18,424 nt of DNA, from NCBI GenBank assembly GCA_025936205.1, contig JAICTU010000140.1, positions 1 to 18,424 of the forward strand, read 5' to 3'. Origin of the DNA: Polyangiaceae bacterium (GTDB taxonomy: Bacteria; Myxococcota; Polyangia; Polyangiales; Polyangiaceae). The translations under genes were made by a program, and so were the position numbers. This document shows positions 1 to 7,011 of the stretch, piece by piece. The notes below the pieces were generated by a model. The model saw only the letters and a program-made list of their open reading frames with translations. It made no database searches and was not told where the DNA came from. Within the stretch, counting starts at the first letter, position 1. Every line of letters starts with the position of its first letter.

Positions 1-1193
1 ACCGCGCGGGCAGCGCCCACGAGGAAGCAGGACCCGGTAACCACGACCAGCCCCTGAGGCCCGACCTTGGCCCGGGCACCCTCGATGGCACGGCCCACGT
101 CCGGACAGATGCGCCCGGGATAATACTTCACCATCTCCGCGGGATCGACGGCGCTGCTCACCGGCGGCGCAACGTAAAAACGATGCGCGGCGCTGTGCTC
201 CAAGCGATCGAGCATGCTCTTCCAGTTCTTGCTCTGGATCGCGCCGAACACCAGCGCGACGTCGGAGCGCGTACCGGCGCCGCCGGCCAGACTCGAGTCG
301 ATGATGTGCGACAGACACACGGCCGCGTCGGGGTTGTGCGCGCAGTCGAGCAGCGTGAGCTCCTGGCCGCTGCGATGCAGCAGCTCATTGCGGCCCGGCC
401 AGACTGCCGTTTCCACGCCCAGCGCCATGGCATCGGGGCTGATGCCCAGCGCGCGTGCGATGGTGGTCGAGACCGCCAAATTGGTTCCGTACATGGCGAT
501 GCGCGGGTAGGCGAGTTGAGCGCCCTGGTAGGGCTCCGCATCACCCAGCGGCAGCAGCTCCGCGCCGACCTCGGCGCAGCGACGCTCCACCTCCGCCATG
601 CCGTCCGGATGCAGCCGCCCGATCACGACCTTGCTGCCCGCCTTGATGATGCCGGCCTTCTCGCGAGCAATGTCGGTGAGCGAGTTCCCGAGCACGTCCA
701 TGTGGTCGAAGGAGACGCGCGTGATGGCGGCGATGACCGGTGGCGGGATGACGTTGGTCGCGTCGAGCCGGCCGCCCATGCCCACCTCGACGACGGCCCA
801 GTCGACCTTGGCCTCTCGAAACGCGAGAAACGCCATCAGCGTCGCCACCTCGAAGAAGGTGAGATCGGGAGCCCGATCCATCACTTCATCGATCAGTCGC
901 GCGAGCACGTCGTCCGAGATCGGCGTGCCGTCGATCTGGATACGCTCGGCGAAACGATTCAGATGCGGCGAGGTGTACAACCCGACGCGCTTGCCTTGCG
1001 CGCGCAGCATGGATGCGGTGAATGCGCACACGCTGCCCTTGCCGTTGGTCCCCGCCACGTGAATCGCCCGAAACGAGCGCTCGGGGTGGCCGAAATCGGC
1101 GCACGCTGCCTGCATGCGCTCGAGGCCAAACTGCCTGCCGCGGTGAAGCAATCCATATAGCCGCTGCAGGCTTTGTTGCAGATTACGACTCAC
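1..1193 (-). CDS. folC: Folylpolyglutamate synthase / dihydrofolate synthase, 3' end beyond window
   Basis: FolC is a cytoplasmic Mur-ligase-family enzyme that adds glutamate to dihydropteroate and/or tetrahydrofolates using ATP. About 397 residues are visible. The ATP-binding loop GTNGKGS is at residues 48-54, followed by TSPHL, GGRLDATN, FDHMDVLG and EKAGIIK, all typical FolC blocks. The last visible residues, VTGSCFLVGAARA, match the family's C-terminal end, so only a few codons and the stop are missing. The start is GTG at 1193, about 10 residues before the family's usual first block (RLYGLL); GAGGAG lies just upstream but only 2 bases from the GTG, which is tight. No ATG fits better. The gene is divergent from dut across a 302-bp gap. 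Family assignment is very secure; whether it has one or both activities cannot be told. Confidence 0.95.
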   Translation of the reverse strand, partial: MSRNLQQSLQRLYGLLHRGRQFGLERMQAACADFGHPERSFRAIHVAGTNGKGSVCAFTASMLRAQGKRVGLYTSPHLNRFAERIQIDGTPISDDVLARLIDEVMDRAPDLTFFEVATLMAFLAFREAKVDWAVVEVGMGGRLDATNVIPPPVIAAITRVSFDHMDVLGNSLTDIAREKAGIIKAGSKVVIGRLHPDGMAEVERRCAEVGAELLPLGDAEPYQGAQLAYPRIAMYGTNLAVSTTIARALGISPDAMALGVETAVWPGRNELLHRSGQELTLLDCAHNPDAAVCLSHIIDSSLAGGAGTRSDVALVFGAIQSKNWKSMLDRLEHSAAHRFYVAPPVSSAVDPAEMVKYYPGRICPDVGRAIEGARAKVGPQGLVVVTGSCFLVGAARA

Positions 1194-1495
1194 CGCTCCT
1201 CGATATCACAACAGGTGGTTCCCGACACCGCGTCGAGCTCAAACCGCTCGCCGCTCAACCCACCCTGCGAGGCGGCGCCACCGCACCCGGCCAAAACATG
1301 CGTGCAGGGTTTCAAACCCCGCTCCAAAGCGCAAATATTTTGTACTTCTACCTCGGTGGGCGCGCGCCTCCGGAGAGACCGCACGCACCTTCCCTCACAC
1401 GCTGAGGCGGCCACTGGGCCCGGTTTGGCCCATCGGAGCGCGTGGAGCAACGCGCGCGCCCCTTTTCCGCGAGAGCGCAGTATCACGCGAGCGTG
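1194..1495. other. Divergent intergenic region folC/dut
   Basis: These 302 bp separate two divergent gene starts, so promoters for both should lie here. No ORF with convincing codon bias or homology is visible. The only A/T-rich stretch is around 1327-1345 (AAATATTTTGTACTTCT). A perfect GGGTTT-c-AAACCC inverted repeat sits at 1307-1319 and two 6-6-6 dyads at 1415-1455. No tRNA could be built around the GGGTTTCAAACCC element: the loop does not fit a T-loop and no anticodon arm was found. Confidence 0.6.
1415..1455. promoter_or_regulatory. Two consecutive 18-bp dyads upstream of dut
   Basis: TGGGCC-cggttt-GGCCCA (1415-1432) and GCGCGT-ggagca-ACGCGC (1438-1455) are both perfect inverted repeats with 6-bp arms and 6-bp spacers, 5 bp apart. 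They end 40 bp before the dut start. They could be leader hairpins or operator sites. Six-base GC-rich dyads are common by chance in this base composition, so function is only a suggestion. Confidence 0.25.
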
Positions 1496-1939
1496 ATGCA
1501 AGTGCAGGTGCGCATTCAGCGCGTAGGTCCGGTCGAAGTTCCTCTGCCCGCGTATCAGACGCCGGGCTCCGCGGGGCTGGATTTGTGTGCCGCGTTGTTG
1601 GAAGCCGTGCGCCTCGAGCCGGGCCAGCGCAGGCTGATCCCGGCGGGCCTGCGCATCGAGCTCCCTCCGGGCTACGAGGGGCAGGTACGGCCGCGCTCCG
1701 GTCTGGCCCTGCGCCACGGCGTCACCGTGCTCAACTCGCCGGGGACCATCGACTCCGACTACCGCGGAGAGTTGGGGATCGTCCTGATCAATCATGGCGC
1801 AGAAAGCGTGCAGATTGCCCCGCTCGATCGCATCGCGCAGCTGGTCATTGCCCCGGTGATAGCGGCTCAGTTCGAGCTCGCGCTGAGCCTCTCGGAAACG
1901 GGCAGGGCCGCAGGCGGGTACGGCTCGACGGGCCTCTGA
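1496..1939 (+). CDS. dut: dUTP diphosphatase (deoxyuridine 5'-triphosphate nucleotidohydrolase)
   Basis: Dut hydrolyses dUTP to dUMP and pyrophosphate, keeping uracil out of DNA and supplying dUMP for dTMP synthesis. The 147-residue product has the five trimeric dUTPase motifs: PGSAGLDL (I), PRSGLA (II), GTIDSDYRGE (III, with the catalytic-site Asp), a motif IV-like PLDRIAQLVI stretch, and RAAGGYGSTG (V) at the C-terminus. Length matches the family (about 150). ATG 1496 is chosen because it places the first beta strand correctly; the in-frame ATG at 1442 would add 18 low-complexity residues and GTG 1493 one. No strong Shine-Dalgarno is seen. Its last 73 bp overlap, on the opposite strand, the tail of the convergent esterase. 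Motif V has A at the second position where RGxGGFGSTG usually has G, a tolerated change. Confidence 0.95.
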   Translation: MQVQVRIQRVGPVEVPLPAYQTPGSAGLDLCAALLEAVRLEPGQRRLIPAGLRIELPPGYEGQVRPRSGLALRHGVTVLNSPGTIDSDYRGELGIVLINHGAESVQIAPLDRIAQLVIAPVIAAQFELALSLSETGRAAGGYGSTGL

Positions 1940-2778
1940 ACGCGCGCGGCTTCCCCAGCGGCTGGCCCGGTGAGTGCTTGCCCGGTGGAGACGGCACGCG
2001 GCGCCAGGGGCAGCACGCGACTGAGAAAGCGGTGCAGATGCATGCGCAGTTGGCCGCGCTCGATGTCGCGCGTGATGATGTGGTACGAGCGCGGCAGGAT
2101 CAGCAACTCCTTCTCCCACGCCGGCGTGCCCAGCCCGGCGTAGATGCGCCGGGCATTGCTGACCGGGCAGACGTGATCCTGGCGGCCGTGAGCGACGAAT
2201 GCCGGACAGCGGATCTCGCCGAGCCGCGCTTCCAGGCGCCGCCCAGCCAGGCGCAGGTCGTTGCCGGCATACGCGGGTTGCGCGTCATAGGTTACCTGCG
2301 TGTGCCGCAGGACCGCGTCGCGGATGTCCACCCCGGCCTTGGGCAACGCGAAGTCAGGCACGCCCAGCGCCGCCATCAGCTGCAAGCCGAGGGCAGGGAA
2401 AGGCCAACGCAAACGGATCGGAGAAGCCAGGACCCCGATCGCCAGCACGTCGTCGGGACGGTCAGCAGCCAGCTCCAGCGCCAGGAGCGAGCCCATCGAG
2501 GAACCCACCACGATCGCGGGCCCCGCGCCCGCCTTCAGCAGGGCATCCAGCCCCGCCTCGGCGCCGCGGCGCCAGTCGCTCCAGCGCGACTGCGCCAGGG
2601 CGTGCACACTCTGACCGTGACCCGGCAGCAACGGAGCGAGCGCCCGCAGGCCCAGCTCGCGAGCCAGCTCGACGATCATGAGCACCTCTTCCGGCGTGGC
2701 CCCGAAGCCGTGCAACGCCAGCACCCCGGGCGCGGCGCCCGCCGCCTCCAGTGTGCCGAGCGGTACTCCACCCTTCAT
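1867..2778 (-). CDS. Alpha/beta hydrolase, Est30-type carboxylesterase / monoacylglycerol lipase-like
   Basis: This is a probable cytoplasmic esterase of 303 residues without a signal peptide. The oxyanion region HGFGATPEE is at 23-31, the nucleophile elbow GSSMG at 92-96 (Ser94), the acid in HGRQDHVCP (Asp201) and the histidine in SYHIITRDIE (His233), the pattern of Est30-like carboxylesterases. ATG 2778 is chosen because AGGAGG lies 9 bases upstream; upstream in-frame codons run through a 15-bp tandem repeat. The family normally ends near residue 253; here about 50 more residues follow, and residues 280-303 are read antisense to the end of dut. The start is 61 bp after the response regulator stop on the same strand, so co-transcription is likely. 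The natural substrate is unknown. Confidence 0.88.
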   Translation of the reverse strand: MKGGVPLGTLEAAGAAPGVLALHGFGATPEEVLMIVELARELGLRALAPLLPGHGQSVHALAQSRWSDWRRGAEAGLDALLKAGAGPAIVVGSSMGSLLALELAADRPDDVLAIGVLASPIRLRWPFPALGLQLMAALGVPDFALPKAGVDIRDAVLRHTQVTYDAQPAYAGNDLRLAGRRLEARLGEIRCPAFVAHGRQDHVCPVSNARRIYAGLGTPAWEKELLILPRSYHIITRDIERGQLRMHLHRFLSRVLPLAPRAVSTGQALTGPAAGEAARVQRPVEPYPPAALPVSERLSASSN

Positions 2779-2792
2779 TTTCCACACCCTCC

Positions 2793-2837
2793 TGCTCCCC
2801 CGGCAGCTGTTCCCCCGGCAGCCGTTCCCCCGGTAGC
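2793..2837. repeat. Triple 15-bp tandem repeat between regulator stop and esterase start
   Basis: Three contiguous 15-bp units, TGCTCCCCCGGCAGC, TGTTCCCCCGGCAGC and CGTTCCCCCGGTAGC, differ at one to three positions. They fill most of the 61-bp gap between the regulator stop and the esterase start, and the first unit abuts the esterase ribosome-binding site. On the transcribed (minus) strand the units read GGGGGA-rich. Such an array could change copy number by slippage and alter spacing or RNA structure before the esterase. Confidence 0.9.
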
Positions 2838-2839
2838 GG

Positions 2840-4318
2840 TCACGGATCCCCTCGTTTGATACCGTAGGCGCGAATCTTCTTGTGCAAGTTGGTGCGCTCC
2901 ACACTCAGGATGACCGCGGCGCGCGAGATATTCCAGTCGGTATCGATCAGCGTCTGCAGAATATACGCGCGCTCGGCGGCATCGCGGTACTCGCGCAGCG
3001 ATAACTTTTCGCCGCTGGCAGGCGCAGCCACTGGCGCGACCGCGGCGCTCGCGCTAGGGGCCCCGGGAGCGGGGCGGGGATCGTCGTCGAAGGGGCTGAG
3101 GTGGGGATCCTCCGGCAGGTCGGCGATGCTGATCACGTCACTCGACAGGATCGCGGCCCGCTCCACCACGTTCTTCAGCTCGCGCACGTTGCCGGGCCAG
3201 GTGCGCTGCTGCAACGCCTGGAAGAAGGCGGGGTCGATGCGCTTGGTGCGCAGCCCGTTCTCCTTGCAGAACGACTCCACGAAGGCTTCGGCCAGGAGCG
3301 GGATGTCCGAGGGACGCTCGCGCAAGGCCGGCACGTGGATCGGAAACACCTCAAGCCGGAAGAACAGGTCCTCGCGAAAGCGCTGGGCCGCCACCTCGCG
3401 GCCGAGGTCCTTGTTGGTTGCGGCCAGGATGCGCACATCGACATGCATCACGTGCTCCGAGCCCACGCGCGAGAGCTCACCGTTTTGCAGCACGCGCAGC
3501 ACCTTCGCCTGCGCGCTCAGGTCCATGTCGCCGATCTCGTCCAGAAAGAGCGTGCCGCCGTGCGCCTGCTCGAACAGGCCGCGCTTGGAGCCGTGGGCGC
3601 CGGTGAACGCGCCGCGCTCGTGGCCGAACAGCTCGCTCTCGATCAGATCACGCGGCATCGCCGCGCAGTTGACCTTTACGAACGGCCCGTCGTGGCGCGG
3701 ACTCAGCCGGTGCAGCGCACGGCTCACCAGCTCCTTGCCGGTGCCGCTCTCGCCTGTGATCAACACGTTGGCCTTGGTGGGTGCCACGCGATCGATGTCG
3801 CGGAAGAGCCGCTGCAAGGGCTCGCTCGTGCCCACCATCTGATAGCGGCGCTCGATCTCGAGCCGCATCTGCTCGACGGTGCGCCGCAGCCGCGCGCCGC
3901 GAATGCTGTTTTCGACGCTGACCACGATGCGATCGCGGTTCAGCGGCTTCTCGAAGAAATCGCTCGCGCCGAACTTGATGGCTTGCACGGCGTCTTGCAC
4001 GCTCGCGTGCCCGCTGATCACGACCACTGGAATGTCGCGCGTGGCTTCGTCACCCTTGACGGCTTCCAGCAGATCGAGCCCGCTGCGCCCGGGCAGCTTC
4101 AGATCCACGATCGCCAGATCGATCGGGTGCAGCGGATTCTTGAAGCTCTCCAGCGCGTCTTCCGCGCTCCCCGCCTCCAGCACGCGGTACCCCACCCCGG
4201 AGAGCACCATGCTCAAGGTGCGCCGGATGTTCTTCTCGTCGTCCACCACCAGCACCGTGGAGGGCGGCGTGACCGGCAGCGCCGGTTCCCCCGTGGCGTT
4301 GGCCTGGGCTTCCGTCAC
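2840..4318 (-). CDS. Sigma-54-dependent response regulator (NtrC family: REC-AAA+-Fis HTH)
   Basis: A 492-residue two-component activator of sigma-54 RNA polymerase. The receiver domain (about 20-140) has acidic DD at 26-27, phospho-acceptor Asp72 in IVDLKLPG and conserved Lys124. The AAA+ domain (about 160-395) has Walker A GESGTGKE at 189-196, the sigma-54 contact loop GAFTGA at 236-241 and Walker B GTLFLDE near 255-261. After a Pro/Ala linker, a Fis-type helix-turn-helix occupies about 447-490 (WNISRAAVILSVERTNLHKKI). All key residues are present, so it should be functional. It starts at GTG 4318 in a GTGA overlap with the bamD-like stop, suggesting translational coupling. No partner histidine kinase is in the window; its signal and targets are unknown. 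Confidence 0.95.
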   Translation of the reverse strand: MTEAQANATGEPALPVTPPSTVLVVDDEKNIRRTLSMVLSGVGYRVLEAGSAEDALESFKNPLHPIDLAIVDLKLPGRSGLDLLEAVKGDEATRDIPVVVISGHASVQDAVQAIKFGASDFFEKPLNRDRIVVSVENSIRGARLRRTVEQMRLEIERRYQMVGTSEPLQRLFRDIDRVAPTKANVLITGESGTGKELVSRALHRLSPRHDGPFVKVNCAAMPRDLIESELFGHERGAFTGAHGSKRGLFEQAHGGTLFLDEIGDMDLSAQAKVLRVLQNGELSRVGSEHVMHVDVRILAATNKDLGREVAAQRFREDLFFRLEVFPIHVPALRERPSDIPLLAEAFVESFCKENGLRTKRIDPAFFQALQQRTWPGNVRELKNVVERAAILSSDVISIADLPEDPHLSPFDDDPRPAPGAPSASAAVAPVAAPASGEKLSLREYRDAAERAYILQTLIDTDWNISRAAVILSVERTNLHKKIRAYGIKRGDP

Positions 4319-5199
4319 TGCGGCGTCCCCGCGGCTGCGCCAGCGGGCGGCGCACTCGTGGAGGGATTGCTGACCGGGGGCGCGCCGGGTGCCGCCGGCG
4401 CCGAGCTCTGCGGCTCCGTTTCCAGGCGGGCGAGGAAGCGACGCGCGGGAACGGCGAAGGGGCTCTCCGGATATTCCTTCAGCACCCGCTCGAAGGCCGC
4501 GGCCGCCTGCTTCTGATCCTTCATCTTCAGATAGGTCTCGCCCATCAGTGTCACTGCCTCGGGCTCGAGCCCCGAGTTCTTGTAGCGGTCCAGCGCGTAG
4601 CGCACGCGCTCGATCGCCGGGGGATACTGATCGCGCTTCAGATAGAAGCGGGCAACGTACAGCTCATGGCGGGCGAGCACGCCCGTCACCACCAGCAACA
4701 TGTAGTCGAGCTCGACCCGCTTCGCATAATTCGGATAATCCGCGAGGAACGCCTGCAACGAGGTATAAGCACCGCGCACGCTCGCCAGATCGCGCTCCTC
4801 CAGCGGCGGCTGAAACACGCTCGACCCGGACTGCAGGAACTGCGCGCGCACCACGCGATAGCGCGCGTAGGGCACTTCCGGATCGCTCGGGTAGTCCTTG
4901 GCGAAGCTCTTGTACGCCACGGTCGCCTCTGCGTACTTCTCTTGACGGAACGACGCATCCGCGAGCCGCAGCTCCGCCAGGCGCGCATAGCGCGTGTAGC
5001 TGAAGTCTTTGCGCACGCGCTCGAGCAGGCGCGTAGCGACCTCCCAGTCCTGATCGAGGAAAGCGTTCACAGCCTCCTCGTAGGCCACACGAGCCTCTTC
5101 CTGGTATTGCTCCGCGGTCGTGGCCTGTCTGGGCGCAGGCGCGCAGGCGTTCGCGGCCAGCACCAGGAAGCACAATCCGATCCAGCCCTTCGGCCTCAT
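4315..5199 (-). CDS. bamD: BamD-like outer-membrane assembly lipoprotein (TPR)
   Basis: BamD/ComL lipoproteins sit on the periplasmic face of the outer membrane and, with BamA, fold beta-barrel proteins. The 294-residue product begins with a lipoprotein signal: RPKG, a hydrophobic stretch and a lipid-acceptor Cys19 in AANAC. TPR-type helices follow from about residue 28 (YEEAVNAFLDQDWEVATRLLERV, FRQEKYAEATVAYKSFAKDYP, LQAFLADYPNYAKRVELDYM), the YfiO/BamD pattern, then a last TPR (DQKQAAAAFERVLKEYPESP). The final 35 residues are Pro/Ala/Ser-rich. ATG 5199 is chosen as the only start giving a signal peptide; the open frame extends upstream antisense to greA. Its Shine-Dalgarno is poor. It overlaps the response regulator start by 4 bp and is divergent from greA across 76 bp. 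Confidence 0.85.
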   Translation of the reverse strand: MRPKGWIGLCFLVLAANACAPAPRQATTAEQYQEEARVAYEEAVNAFLDQDWEVATRLLERVRKDFSYTRYARLAELRLADASFRQEKYAEATVAYKSFAKDYPSDPEVPYARYRVVRAQFLQSGSSVFQPPLEERDLASVRGAYTSLQAFLADYPNYAKRVELDYMLLVVTGVLARHELYVARFYLKRDQYPPAIERVRYALDRYKNSGLEPEAVTLMGETYLKMKDQKQAAAAFERVLKEYPESPFAVPARRFLARLETEPQSSAPAAPGAPPVSNPSTSAPPAGAAAGTPQ

Positions 5200-5229
5200 G
5201 TGGCGGTGGTAGCCGCTCGAGCCGGCTCG

Positions 5230-5245
5230 CGCAACCCTTTGCCAA
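5230..5245 (-). promoter_or_regulatory. Sigma-54 promoter-like sequence before bamD
   Basis: The minus strand reads TTGGCAAAGGGTTGCG, close to the sigma-54 -24/-12 pattern TTGGCACGNNNNTTGC and about 30 bp before the bamD start. The GG and GC pairs are separated by 9 bases instead of the usual 10, which would normally weaken or abolish activity. Because the operon encodes a sigma-54 activator the near match is worth noting, but it may be chance. On the other strand the same bases contain TTGCCA (5239-5244), a possible -35 for greA. Confidence 0.2.
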
Positions 5246-5275
5246 TCCCGAAGGCTGGCAGTAAGGGTAGTCACC

Positions 5276-5749
5276 ATGCCGGAAAGAGTTCCCATGACGC
5301 CCCGGGGCGCGGCCAAGGTCAAAGAGGAGCTGGCGCGGCTGAAGGCCGAGCGCCCCAAGATCTCGCGAGAAATCGGCATCGCGCGCGACCACGGTGATAT
5401 CAGCGAAAACGCGGAGTACCACGCGGCCAAGGAGCGCCAGGGGATGGTCGAGGCCCAGATCAAGGACCTCGAAGACAAGCTCGCGCGCGTGGAGATCATC
5501 GATCCGGCGAAGCTCTCGGGCAGCAAGGTGCGCTTCGGCGCCACCGTGTCGCTGTCCAACGTGGAGACCTCGGAGGCCTCGACCTACCAGATCGTGGGAG
5601 CTGACGAGGCGAACATCGAAGAGGGCACCATCTCCGTGTCCGCTCCGCTCGCCCGCGCCTTGATCGGTAAGGAATCCGGGGACGAAGTGACGGTCACCTT
5701 GCCGGGTGGGCGTCGCACCTACGAAATCACCGACGTCGAGTTCCGTTAG
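5276..5749 (+). CDS. greA: Transcription elongation factor GreA
   Basis: GreA inserts its coiled coil into the RNA polymerase secondary channel and stimulates cleavage of backtracked RNA. The 157-residue length matches the family (E. coli 158). The N-terminal coiled coil (about 7-77) carries the tip motif HGDISENAEYHAAKERQ with the acidic residues Asp41 and Glu44; the C-terminal FKBP-like domain (about 82-157) ends GKESGDEVTVTLPGGRRTYEI. ATG 5276 is chosen because the N-terminus then aligns with E. coli MQAIPMTLRG and AAGGG lies 9 bases upstream; ATG 5294 is a weaker alternative. It lies between the divergent bamD-like gene and the downstream yfgM-bamB pair. Confidence 0.97.
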   Translation: MPERVPMTPRGAAKVKEELARLKAERPKISREIGIARDHGDISENAEYHAAKERQGMVEAQIKDLEDKLARVEIIDPAKLSGSKVRFGATVSLSNVETSEASTYQIVGADEANIEEGTISVSAPLARALIGKESGDEVTVTLPGGRRTYEITDVEFR

Positions 5750-5753
5750 GACA

Positions 5754-5776
5754 GGGCTCGGCGCCGCCCGGAGCCC
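5754..5776 (+). terminator. Weak hairpin after greA
   Basis: GGGCTC (5754-5759) pairs with GAGCCC (5771-5776) around an 11-base GC-rich loop that can pair further. It begins 5 bp after the greA stop. There is no T-tract, so if it terminates it is not a classical intrinsic terminator. Confidence 0.35.
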
Positions 5777-5847
5777 GGCGTCCCCAGAATAGGCCCCACG
5801 ACCTACTCATTTGAGTCCGGTCGGTGCGCGTCTCGATGATTGCGAGA

Positions 5848-5878
5848 TTGCTACCGTCCGGGGCAGCGGTGGTATAGA
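5848..5878 (+). promoter_or_regulatory. Possible promoter for yfgM-bamB
   Basis: TTGCTA (5848-5853) and TATAGA (5873-5878) are separated by 19 bp in an otherwise GC-rich gap. If used, transcription would begin within a few bases of the GTG at 5887, giving a nearly leaderless message; that conflicts with the AGAGG ribosome-binding site just upstream of the GTG, so one of the two readings is probably wrong. Confidence 0.22.
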
Positions 5879-5886
5879 GGCGGCGC

Positions 5887-7011
5887 GTGGCCCAGGAAGA
5901 AGCAACCAAGGTCTCCAAGCGCGCCCAGCGCCGAGCCGCCGAGGATTCGGAACATCCAGAAGCTGAAGGCGCGGCAGAGGCCGACGTGGAGGCCGGAGAC
6001 GACGCTGCCCAGCAGCCGAGCGCGCCGCCCGCGGCGCCCGCCCCGAATCGCCAGGCACGCCGCCAGGCCGCCGCCAAAGCCCGTGCCGACCGCAAACGCG
6101 AGCGCACGGAAGCGGCGGCCATCGGTCTCGACGCCGGCGAGATGATGGACGATGCGCTGGTGCGCGCGACGGACAAGGTCAGCCGCTTCGGCCGCAAGCA
6201 CTGGAACGTGATCCAGTGGGTCCTCGCCCTCGGCCTGATCGGCGGGATCGGCTTTCAGATCTACACCTGGCGCACGCGCAGCCTGGACGCAAAGAGCACG
6301 GATCTGCTGTTCGAGGGCGCACAGGCGGAGCAGGGGACGATCGGCGATCCCAAGGAGCAGGGCAAGGCGGACGCGAACGGCGTGATCTCGCCCAACCCGA
6401 TCTTCGAAACGGAAGCTGCCCGTCAGGCTGCCGCACTCGCGGCCTATCGAAAGGCGGCCGAGGAGCGCCCCGGCAGTGCCGTGGAGGGCTTCGCACGCCT
6501 CGGCGAGGGCGGCGTGCTGCTCGAGATGGGCAAGGCGGACGAAGCGCTGGACGTGTTCCAAAAACTCGCCGGCAGCTCGATCGCCCAGAAGGTGCCGGAT
6601 GTGCGCGCCGGAGCCCTGGAGGGCAAGGGGCACGCGCTCGAAGCCAAGGGCGATCTGGCCGGAGCGCGCAGCGCCTTCGAGGAGCTGGCAACGGTTCCGG
6701 GCTTCGAGAACCCGGCTCTGTACCAGCAAGCGCGCATCGCGACCGCGCAGAAGGACCTGCCGGCGGCCAAGGCGGCCTTGTCCAAGCTGTTCAAGGCGCT
6801 CGGTTCGCCCAAGGCGGCCAGCATCGGCGGCCTGCCGGAGCGCCCCGACTTGCTGCGCGAGCGCGCCACGGCGCTGGCCGGAGTCATCGATCCGATGGAG
6901 AAAGACGTTCAGGTGCCCAAGCCGCCGCTCGGGAACGACGCCGTACAGCAGATGCTCAAGCAACTGGAGGAGCAGGGTGTCGTCACGCCACCGGCAGCGC
7001 CCGCGCAGTGA
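5887..7011 (+). CDS. YfgM-like single-pass membrane TPR protein
   Basis: The 374-residue product has a charged Ala/Arg/Glu-rich cytoplasmic N-terminus (1-105), one membrane helix at about 107-127 (NVIQWVLALGLIGGIGFQIY), and a periplasmic Ala-rich TPR-like region (about 190-345: AALAAYRKAAEERPGSAVEG, EALDVFQKLAGSS, KGDLAGARSAFEELATV). This is the architecture of YfgM (TPR_21 family), which links the SecYEG translocon to periplasmic chaperones and, in many proteobacteria, lies directly before bamB, as it does here. The start is GTG 5887 preceded by AGAGG. Its cytoplasmic part is far longer than in E. coli YfgM (206 residues in total). It overlaps the bamB-like gene by 35 bp. The YfgM assignment rests on architecture and synteny more than on sequence identity. 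Confidence 0.75.
   Translation: MAQEEATKVSKRAQRRAAEDSEHPEAEGAAEADVEAGDDAAQQPSAPPAAPAPNRQARRQAAAKARADRKRERTEAAAIGLDAGEMMDDALVRATDKVSRFGRKHWNVIQWVLALGLIGGIGFQIYTWRTRSLDAKSTDLLFEGAQAEQGTIGDPKEQGKADANGVISPNPIFETEAARQAAALAAYRKAAEERPGSAVEGFARLGEGGVLLEMGKADEALDVFQKLAGSSIAQKVPDVRAGALEGKGHALEAKGDLAGARSAFEELATVPGFENPALYQQARIATAQKDLPAAKAALSKLFKALGSPKAASIGGLPERPDLLRERATALAGVIDPMEKDVQVPKPPLGNDAVQQMLKQLEEQGVVTPPAAPAQ

Noticed and set aside
183..1160. Long plus-strand ORF of 325 residues
   Set aside because: It is the antisense shadow of folC; its translation is Arg/His/Asp-rich without family character, while the minus frame shows clear FolC motifs.
1300..1325. Possible tRNA T-arm (GGGTTTCAAACCC)
   Set aside because: The loop does not fit TTCRANY with a five-base stem and no anticodon or acceptor arms could be built on either strand.
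3101..4516. Plus-strand ORF of 471 residues
   Set aside because: Antisense of the sigma-54 regulator, whose receiver, AAA+ and Fis motifs are unmistakable.
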